DNA of 64,000 bases from Austropuccinia psidii (taxonomy: Eukaryota > Basidiomycota > Pucciniomycetes > Pucciniales > Sphaerophragmiaceae), in the NCBI GenBank assembly GCA_023105745.1, contig JALGQZ010000011.1, positions 19,866,975 through 19,930,974 of the forward strand. Reading direction: 5' to 3'. Positions 54,928 to 64,000 of this stretch are shown here, in pieces; the stretch's first letter is position 1; the number at the start of each line of letters is the position of its first letter. The position numbers and the translations under genes are program-made. The notes beneath the pieces are model-generated. The model was not told the origin of the DNA and did not search any database. It saw only the letters and a list, made by a program, of their open reading frames with translations.

Positions 54928-55445
54928 CTGAATCAAACAGGAAAAGATAGCTTAATGTCAGTTAAGACATCTTAAAAATTTCATGTCAGAAATACAGCTT
55001 ACAGATATCTGGCACACTATTTTTTTGCCAGAATCTCACAGAATAACTTGTAATTAGCAAGCATAATCCAAAAAAAGTGTTATTCAAGAGTGTAATTGAA
55101 TTAACAATACAGTCAACCATGCCTCAAATGTTGGTTTTACAGTAACAGGTGTCCTTAAATTAATGCAAAAAAAGGACTTTTATTAATGGCTTGAAGTGTT
55201 TTTATATGTAAAGAACACCAAAAACAAGGGTTGTTTTGGTGATTGAATTATAATCAGAAACAACACAGTTTCATTTAAAGAAGATAAATAGTAGTGGTAT
55301 ATGACATATACCACTATATAAATAAATATAAGATATATATTTTAGATATTTATTAAGAAATTACGCCTAAAAAATGTAAAAACATTTGTCAGAAATAGAG
55401 AAAATAAGAGAAAAACTCACTTATAAGGTCCAAAAGGTTAAAGAA
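54928..55445 (-). other. Leader of element E
   Basis: No gene. Homologous to the B leader (inverted), with the same ACGCC/GGCGT islands and AT-rich stretch 55290-55380. Confidence 0.45.
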
Positions 55446-55461
55446 CACAGCCAAGCCCCCA
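55446..55461 (-). other. Primer-binding-site box of element E
   Basis: Minus strand TGGGGGCTTGGCTGTG, differing from the B box by two C-to-T changes. Confidence 0.6.
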
Positions 55462-55464
55462 AAA

Positions 55465-56900
55465 TGTCAGGATGGGTCTATGATGAAGGTGTAGAATAAT
55501 AATTTGAACTTTAAATATGACTGTGACATGGATAAAATAGTTTAAAAAGAGTTTGATTTATAACAATAAATGGTTAAATTCAAATATTAAGGGCTTTACT
55601 ATAATAATATAGTTGTGGTGAGCACTGCTGAAAGCCCTGAGTGCCGTCTTACCAGTTGGATTACTATAATAAGAGCTACAATACTTAAGTTTAAAGTATA
55701 ACCTGATTATTTTCCAAGAGTATAACTGTTTTTGACAGTTGTACTATGTAGGAATTCAAGAGAAAGATGGGGATTCCTTTTCTGGCAGTGAAAAGGCCTC
55801 CTGTCATCCTGAAATGCTGTGAAAAGGCTGCTAGACCTTTTCACGTAGAGGAAGTGAAGGTTTTTCACTCTTAATGACAGGCTTGTGGTTTTCAAAAGAC
55901 CTGTATAGCCTGTATTGCTCTAAGATGTGGTTTGGAAACCACATCTGGGCAGTTTTCACCAACACAGGGTGAAAACTTTCAACTGGGGACCAAACAGCCT
56001 GATTCTGACATGTCCAACGCATAGAATATTGTACAGAACCTGTATGGGACCCCAGTATTGAATTAACTATGTGGTATTGAAGTACAAACAAGCTTCTTCC
56101 TCTGTTTTACACCTCATAATCATTTCTATGGGATATTACCTCATGGTAAGGCTGTATTGGCCAAACTGTGGGATTTTGACCTGAAAGCAGCCATACCTTT
56201 GTCAGTTTTTGAGATATAAACCTCAAAATTGGTTCGTTGTTTAGCCCTGTATGTGTTCTACACAATGGTAACTCATTTGATATGGTTATTGTTCAATATG
56301 GCAGAGTTATGCCATGTACAAGATGTTTTGTAAATATGTGTGTTTTAGACAAAAGCTGTATTGGGCTTGTTTGCCTTATTGATTTTGTTCTAAATGAGAT
56401 ATGGGGACATGAATTGCACCATCAGATAGCCCTTATTGTTCTCTTTCTAAAAAGACCCCACTTTAGGTATCTCACACTAAAAATGTAGAAGCTAGATGAG
56501 AGGTGAATATCTTATTCACCCTTATTTGGACTGAACTTGGCCATAAATTCGGTAATACTGGTGCTAGCTCAGTTTGGCTGGTACCATTGGACAGCCCTTA
56601 CTCAGAGCTTCAATTTGAATACCCATTTTATGGGGTTAAGTCTCTTACTCTGTATTTCAGATGAGAGGTGAAAATTAAGGTTTATGATCAGCAACAACTT
56701 TGATCATTAATAGCATTGTGATTCTTTTTCCTATGGTGATAGGACTTGTATATTTGGAAAGGGGGGAGTTTCCTTTTTTGTTTGATACCTTTTGAGTTTC
56801 ATTGGCTCAGCTCCTTTGTTTGGTGGTATCTTGGCTATACCATTGATTTATGGTATTCGGTTGTGATGCTTGTGCTCTGGGTTTGAGTCACAGGCTGACA
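55465..56900 (-). repeat. 5' LTR of element E
   Basis: 1436 bp, plus strand TGTCAGGATGGGTC to GAGTCACAGGCTGACA, a diverged copy of the B LTR. It borders decayed element I at 56901. Confidence 0.88.
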
Positions 56901-59892
56901 TGGAGCTAGTCCAAGTGAGCCCACATTACCAAGGCGTGCTAGGTCTGAATATTAACCAATATCACCTAGAACTGTCCCTAGAGCAACATCCACACCAAAA
57001 ACAGAACAAAGCTCACAGATTATCCCAAAGAAAGCATTTCTATCCACACCAAACCATCCAAGTCCATTGCAAAAAAAATTCCTAAGGTAACCTCTCCTAT
57101 TGTTAAGATAAGGGCTAAATATTATAATCTTGTTTTTGATGGTGATGAAGTAGAAAAATTCATCAAGAGAGTGGAAGAACCAGCTGAAATTGAAGGAGCT
57201 ATTGGATAAGATATAGCCAGACAGGTCATTTTTATGTCAGCATCTGAAGAAGTTAAGGAGAAAATTGAATCAATGAAAGGGTATAAAGGGAAGAACTAGA
57301 CACAACTTAAAGAAGAACTTACCACAGAATGGGGAAGAGAAGAGTCTGACTGAAGATATAGACCAGAATCTTTGGAGAAGCTTTTCAATATTATCAAAAG
57401 AGGAGGGGGAATTAGTAACCTAGCTGAATAAAAGATATTCATTAGAGAATATGAAAAGATCAGAAATTATCTTTATAAATATAGATACAGTAGAAGGGAA
57501 GTTGAGTATAATGAAGAGCTCTATGCCAGTCTTTCAACAGAAATGAGTACCTAAATAATTAAGGAAATAAGAAGAGATAAGGTAATGGTTCAAGCAAGGG
57601 ATGGTGAATATATTGTACCAGAAATGAAAGTATTTAAGAGCTATATAGAGCAAAAGCTAGAAACTATGATCATATCAAGGGACAGAGCTAAAAATGCAAT
57701 CTTCTATTTTGAATTCAATCATCCACATATAGATAAGACACAAGCAAAGAAAGTTTGCTTCAAAGATGAAACCATGGAAATTTCCTTGAATCAACTGAAA
57801 GAGCTTCATAATAAAATTAAAGAACAACAAAGACCCATGATCCAGGAACAAGCAGAAAAAAAGTAAATGAAGGATTTCATCCAGTGGATTAAGGAACTGA
57901 CAGAATCAGTACTACCTCTTAATAAGAAAGGACAGGTATTCCAGCAGTAAAATAAATCAACTTACCCAAAAGATAGCTTACCGCCTTTTTCAAAAATACA
58001 TATTCCTTATACACCAGCACAAAACATACCAAAACCCTATGTCAAATGTTATCACTGCCTGGAGGAAGGGCATTCAGTGAATATATGCAACAAACTCTTT
58101 GAAGATCAGAATAAAAGATGGGTCAGCATACAAGGAGGTAGATTCTTATTTCCCAATTGGCCAAGAGTACCAACAGATGTAAAAATCTCTCCAGAGAGAT
58201 TAGTTGAAGAATTTGGAAAAGAACAAGAAGATATGCACAAGAAAATGAAAGAAGATGAAGCAAAAGAAACATCACACAAACAAAAAGAATTAAACATCAT
58301 CCAAGAATAGAAAAATGACATCTCAACAGATATAGCCAAAATTGATGATTGAGGAAGCTGGCAGCCACGGACCATATCATCAGCCAATGATATATTTCTC
58401 AATAATCATGGATTGAGAAACACAAAACAAAGATCCTTAAGAAATGAGCATCCAAGTCAAGAACAAACAAAGTCATTACCAAAAACAATGGAAACACCAC
58501 TGAAAACAAAGCCAAACATACCTGGAGCCTATATGAAAGATGAACAGGGTACAGTGGAAAAAACAATTATGCCTACTAAATTCAACAAACCTCAAGAGAT
58601 CAAACAGGAAGAAGAAGTTGGCTCAGAAGTTTAAGAAAAAAGTATTCTGTAAAGAAGCAGTATTTGACTCAAAATACTGTTAAAAACAAGGATATTCAGC
58701 AAGAACACACAGAAGTTCAAGAGGTTATGAGTAAAATCATCAAAAGGATTTTGTGTCAGGAAATAAATGTCATCTTAAAACAAGTTCTTATTAAGTCACC
58801 TAAAATTATCAACCAACTTAAAAATTTTACAACAGAAGAAAAAAACTCAATCAACTCACTTGACACAAAAGAAATTCAAACCAAACTAATAAACCATCAT
58901 TTGGGAGAATATGAACAACCCAAATTACATTATGCCTGCCCATTGGGATTTATGCAAGTATATGTCAGGGAAGAAGGACATGAAAAAAAGGAATTAGTAG
59001 ATACAGGATCAGAATTGAGCAACATACCAGAAGATTCAGGAATAAAATCAGGACTCACTACAGGATGCCTCAATATGAATTCAAGTGAAATTGGTAGTCA
59101 CTGTACCTCGATAGTTGGACTAGCAGAATCCACTCCAATCACTTTGGTTACTAGGGAAGAAAGAAATAAACACCTTTTTGTAGCAAGGGGAGAAGTACAC
59201 ACAGTATTGGGAAGACCCTTCTTTGCAGACAATAGAATCAGACTATATTTCTTTCAGCAAAAAGGGGAAATATTCAGCTATTTAGAGCCAGATGGAAAGA
59301 GAATTTCCTTACAAATTGATTCACCACAGAAAGTAGGATGGAGAGAAAACCCACCAGCAGGAATGGAAGTTTGTGCAGCTACAAACTGAGTTGCGTGGAA
59401 AGAAATATCAGTAGAAAAAAAACCAAGTTCCAACAATCAGTAAATTTCAAAAGAAAATCCTCACCAAGAATTTAAGGAAGAGGAAGTAAACAAATCTGAA
59501 GCTACAAGGTAAGTAAAAGTGGAATTTGCCTCAGTTAATACAGAAGAAATCAATTCAAAGCCTTAAGAAAAAAACCATAAAAGTATTTCAACCTCAAGAA
59601 GATAAAGTGAAAATACTTGTAACAAAACAACTCAAGCCACAAAAAAGTGATAATTCAAGAATTATGAAGACATCACAATAAATCCACTCACTAAGCTGCT
59701 CTCACCTATTAAGGCATTAAATTAACTTTCAAAAGGAATATTCAAAAATAATTGGAAGTCAAGTATAAAACCAGTTGCAACAGTAATAAATTTCACAGCA
59801 GAAGCAAGGGATTGTCATGCTCATCCTAATACATCAGAATTAAATTCTTTAAAAGAAATTTCTCTCAAATACAATATTACCATAAATCAAGA
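56901..59892 (+). pseudogene. gag: Element I: decayed Ty3 gag-protease region
   Basis: Plus strand, many stops. The Gag core is at about 57090-57860 (VFDGDEVEKFIKRVEEP, ASEEVKEKIESM, MVQARDGEYIVPEMKVFKSY). The CCHC knuckle is at about 58040-58090 (CYHCLEEGHSVNIC), then GGRFLFPNWPRVPTD. After a low-complexity Lys/Glu region, a protease follows (ELVDTGSELSNIPED, about 58995; VLGRPFFADN), then a weak reading toward Pol (IKPVATVINF). It ends at the H4 LTR. The style fits the same lineage as element A, which has no chromodomain. E inserted at 56900. The sequence upstream of the insertion is not recognised in the window. Confidence 0.8.
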
Positions 59893-61263
59893 CTACCACA
59901 GCGGCTCTTGGTGAGAAACAAAGAGTTTCCTGGCACTCAGAAGTCAGGGAACTGACTTGGAAGAATCCAAAAAATAAAGATGTGACTTTCTCTAAGAAAC
60001 ACAAAGGTACAAAACATGATATGCAATAAGAGAAATAAGAAGCCAAATGGCCAAGGAGCCAACCAAGTAATTGCTTAATCACTTTTTCAACCTGCCAGAA
60101 GGAACAATGGAATTACTAAAGGATATGACCACCATTATCCACTGACAGGCAGAAAAGAAAAAGAAAGAGGTGCTGAATGACTGACTTGATAATATCAGTA
60201 TTCAAATAACAAAAACATAAGATAAAGAAAGATAAAATAAAATAAATATATTAATTAACTTGGGGAAAAATCCCCAGCCTCCTGGGAGGCTGGTATATGT
60301 GAAAAGGTGATAGCTTCACTCATTCAGGCTGGAAGCTGGTATGTATTGAATAGTGGAAGCTGTAATTTGGAAATAAACTGGGTTGAATGATCTTCTCATG
60401 GTGTATGAGTGAAAATACAGGTCTTGATGAATCCAGACTGTACTGAATGAATTTAGTTGCCAAGGGGGATTTATGGAGGACTGACCCTTGGAAAATTGTT
60501 TTGGAAATTCCTCTTGAATATCACTTGAGAATGAACTGCCACTATTCCCTTGGAGAAATACTGTGAATGAGAATTACCAATGCTTTCTTGATGGCTTGAT
60601 TGTTATTTGAGATTGACACTTTTCTTGAGCCTTTATGAATCCTCTGGATGACATGCCTGGATGACCTGATGAAAAGTTGAAATAACCATTGGATTCAGGT
60701 GAAAAAAGATGCATGATGGTGTATAACACCTTTTATGGCACTTTCGGTTATTGGAGGGTGGAAATGGCCAAAGGTCTTTCCAAATGATTCCAGGGGGATA
60801 TAAGTTAAAATTGGGTTTTGAGTGGCTTCAAAGGTGAAAGAGTGTCTTTGGTTGTTTTGACCAATTACAGCTTATACATCTTTAAAGGTGTATTTGCGCA
60901 AAATGCGCACAACTGGAAATTAAGCCCCAAATGGCCTAATATGGCCATTTGGGCATGTTTCCCATATTACATGGGAAAATGGCCTAAAATGGCTGAATAC
61001 AGAAAAATGTGAAAATCTGTATTTAAAGCACAAATAGAAAAATACAGGATTTTGGGCTGTATTTTCCCAGTTGACCTAAAAATACCCAAAGGTTCCCAAA
61101 AGCAGAGAAAATAAAGGAAAGGCCTGATGATTGTGAAGGGGTCAGGTTGGCCCCAGATGATGAAATGACAATAAACGCCATGAAGAATGAGATGGGAAAT
61201 TTGGCCAATGATCATGGATATGGCATAGATTTGCCATATTGAGGTGGAAGAGGGTGAACTGTA
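59893..61263 (-). repeat. H-type LTR (H4), diverged
   Basis: It aligns by order of motifs with the H1 LTR from CACAGCGGCTCTTGG (about 59893) to GTGAACTGTA just before the C-run GTACCCCCC. The inner end (plus strand CCATGGTTGTGACA in H1) is partly deleted. Its last 496 bp form part of the tandem unit. Confidence 0.75.
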
Positions 61264-64000
61264 GTACCCCCCACATTTAAATGGTGAGGTCCTGAGCACC
61301 AATACAAGGTGAAGCCTGTTGAGGCTATTGGAAAGATTTTGAGAGAGGGAAAAGGACCAGTTCTTTTGAGAAATAAAAATTAATACTGATATCAAAATGT
61401 TGGAATATCACATAGGGCTTGCTTGAGCTTCTTTTGACATTGGCTTAATGATTGATGATGAATAAAAAATGATTGTTGATTTTGACATGAAATTTGACAT
61501 GATAAAAGAAAAATTTACAATGAAAATAGAATAAAAATAAAATAATGAAAGGAAAGAAAGGAAAGAAATAAAAGAAATAAAGAGAAGTGAATTTTGGGGA
61601 GGTTCCAATCTTTATCACTGATGTTGACAATTGTTTTGAATTGGCCAAGGACCTGTAAAGGAAGATTTGATGCCAGGTTCTCACATAGTGGCCCAAAGGT
61701 CTTTCCAAATGATGCAAGGTTGATACAAGTTAAAATTTGATTTTAAGTGGCTTCAAAGGTGAAAGATTGTCTTTGGTTGTTTTGACCAATTACAGCTTAT
61801 ACATCTTTAAAGGTGTATTTGCGCAAAATGCGCACAACTGGAAATTAAGCCCCAAATGGCCTAATATGGCCATTTGGGCATGTTTCCCATATTACATGGG
61901 AAAATGGCCTAAAATGGCTGAATACAGAAAAATGTGAAAATCTGTATTTAAAGCACAAATAGAAAAATACAGGATTTTGGGCTGCATTTTCCCTGTTGAT
62001 CTAAAAATACCCAAAGGTTCCCAAAAGCAGAGAAAATAAAGGAAAGGCCTGATGATTGTGAAGGGGTCAGGTTGGCCCCAGATGATGAAATGACCATAAA
62101 CGCCATGAAGAATGAGATGGGAAATTTGGCCAATGATCATGGATATGGCATAGATTTGCCATATTGAGGTGGAAGAGGGTGAACTGTAGTACCCCCCACA
62201 TTTAAATGGTGAGGTCCTGAGCACCAATACAAGGTGAAGCCTGTTGAGGCTATTGGAAAGATTTTGAGAGAGGGATAAGGACCAGTTCTTTTGAGAAATA
62301 AAAATTAATACTGATATCAAAATGTTGGAATATCACATAGGGCTTGCTTGAGCTTCTTTTGACATTGGCTTAATGATTGATGATGAATAAAAAATGATTG
62401 TTGATTTTGACATGAAATTTGACATGATAAAAGAAAAATTTACAATGAAAATAGAATAAAAATAAAATAATGAAAGGAAAGAAAGGAAAGAAATAAAAGA
62501 AATAAAGAGAAGTGAATTTTGGGGAGGTTCCAATCTTTATCACTGATGTTGACAATTGTTTTGAATTGGCCAAGGACCTGTAAAGGAAGATTTGATGCCA
62601 GGTTCTCACATAGTGGCCCAAAGGTCTTTCCAAATGATGCCAGGTTGATACAAGTTAAAGTTTGATTTTAAGTGGCTTCAAAGGTGAAAGATTGTCTTTG
62701 GTTGTTTTGACCAATTACAGCTTATACATCTTTAAAGGTGTATTTGCGCAAAATGCGCACAACTGGAAATTAAGCCCCAAATGGCCTAATATGGCCATTT
62801 GGGCATGTTTCCCATATTACATGGGAAAATGGCCTAAAATGGCTGAATACAGAAAAATGTGAAAATCTGTATTTAAAGCACAAATAGAAAAATACAGGAT
62901 TTTGGGCTGCATTTTCCCTGTTGATCTAAAAATACCCAAAGGTTCCCAAAAGCAGAGAAAATAAAGGAAAGGCCTGATGATTGTGAAGGGGTCAGGTTGG
63001 CCCCAGATGATGAAATGACCATAAACGCCATGAAGAATGAGATGGGAAATTTGGCCAATGATCATGGATATGGCATAGATTTGCCATATTGAGGTGGAAG
63101 AGGGTGAACTGTAGTACCCCCCCACATTTAAATGGTGAGGTCCTGAGCACCAATACAAGGTGAAGCCTGTTGAGGCTATTGGAAAGATTTTGAGAGAGGG
63201 ATAAGGACCAGTTCTTTTGAGAAATAAAAATTAATACTGATATCAAAATGTTGGAGTATCACATAGGGCTTGCTTGAGCTTCTTTTGACATTGGCTTAAT
63301 GATTGATGATGAATAAAAAATGATTGTTGATTTTGACATGAAATTTGACATGATAAAAGAAAAATTTACAATGAAAATAGAATAAAAATAAAATAATGAA
63401 AGGAAAGAAAGGAAAGAAATAAAAGAAATAAAGAGAAGTGAATTTTGGGGAGGTTCCAATATTTATCACTGATGTTGACAATTGTTTTGAATTGGCCAAG
63501 GACCTGTAAAGGAAGATTTGATGCCAGGTTCTCACATAGTGGCCCAAAGGTCTTTCCAAATGATGCCAGGTTGATACAAGTTAAAATTTGATTTTAAGTG
63601 GCTTCAAAGGTGAAAGAGTGTCTTTGGTTGTTTTGACCAATTACAGCTTATACATCTTTAAAGGTGTATTTGCGCAAAATGCGCAAAGCTGGAAAGTAAG
63701 CCCCAAATGGCCTAATATGGCCATTTGGGAATATTTCCCATATTACATGGGAAAATGGCCTCAAATGGCTGAATGCAGAAAAATGTGAAAATCTGTATTT
63801 AAAGCACAAATAGAAAAATAAAGGATTTTGGGCTGTATTTTCCCTGTTGACCAGAAAATACACAAAGGTTCCCAAAAGCAGAGAAAATCTAGGAGAGGCC
63901 TGATGATTGTGAAAGGGTCAGGTTGGCCCCAGATGATGAAATGACCATAAAGGCCATAAAGAATGAAATGACCAATTTGGCCAATGAGGATGGATTTGAC
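60768..64000 (+). repeat. 925-bp tandem repeat spanning an LTR/internal junction
   Basis: Units 60768-61692, 61693-62617, 62618-63543 (one extra C in the C-run) and a partial unit from 63544 to the edge. Each unit, on the minus strand, is about 429 bp of H internal 3' region, the polypurine tract, and about 496 bp of LTR start. Units begin CCAAAGGTCTTTCCAAATGA. Units 2 and 3 are nearly identical; units 1 and 4 differ more. The open frames of 60-142 codons that recur every 925 bp are repeats of non-coding DNA, not genes. Confidence 0.93.

Noticed and set aside
61892..62320. Recurring 142-codon minus-strand frame
   Set aside because: It repeats with the 925-bp tandem unit and spans LTR plus polypurine tract; copies are cut differently by single-base changes.
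60768..64000. CRISPR-like array
   Set aside because: The unit is 925 bp of near-identical LTR-derived DNA without short repeats and spacers, and the context is eukaryotic.
1..64000. tRNA or rRNA genes
   Set aside because: I looked for cloverleaf hallmarks (GGTTCGAATCC-type T arms) and rRNA blocks and saw none; a tRNA scan would settle it.

Overview
The window is transposon-on-transposon DNA from a large, AT-rich fungal genome. I see no intact host gene, tRNA, rRNA or CRISPR array. Eukaryotic signals are short introns of about 70 bp, TATA boxes inside LTRs, chromodomain-bearing Ty3 (Metaviridae-type) elements and a Tnp2-type CACTA transposase. The Gag and Pol flavours, the strong CpG depletion and the nesting recall the giant repeat-rich genomes of rust fungi (Pucciniales, for example Austropuccinia psidii). 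That placement rests on memory of protein style and was not checked by a search.

Layout. (1) 1-14937: Ty3 element A (plus strand, integrase and Pol C-terminus) is split at 1090/12745 by a solo LTR F (1091-12739, minus strand, 5-bp duplication CAGAC). F is itself split by a full-length Ty3 element B (2143-11797, plus strand, duplication GTGTG). A resumes with its Pol end, polypurine tract and 3' LTR. (2) 14938-26091: a truncated minus-strand LTR of the B family (G) is interrupted by element C (15982-26071, duplication TTTTG). C has two 1834-bp LTRs and intact reading frames. (3) 26092-27452: a decayed, apparently spliced coding sequence that I do not recognise. (4) 27453-48845: two copies of chromovirus H on the minus strand share one LTR (H1, then truncated H2). 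H1 pol is split by element D (31060-41105, minus strand). (5) 48846-51600: a broken plus-strand CACTA (Tnp2) transposase, then a CA-rich tract and a cluster of TTGACGT motifs. (6) 51601-59892: H3 (gag remnant plus LTR, minus) sits in element E (B family, minus), and E sits in a decayed gag-protease element I (plus). (7) 59893-64000: an H-type LTR (H4) whose LTR/internal junction is amplified as a 925-bp tandem repeat running off the window.

The most interesting signal is in the B/D/E family, with a related layout in C. Upstream of Gag-Pol lies a conserved small gene made of an exon (ORF0), a 68-81 bp intron and a second exon (ORF1, about 230 codons). ORF1 overlaps an open Gag-Pol frame lying -1 to it. 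In B and D the intron ends in AGAG. Using the first AG joins ORF0 to ORF1; using the second AG joins ORF0 to the Gag-Pol frame. Both junctions are in frame in both elements. This suggests one transcript could make two products by a 2-nt choice of splice acceptor.
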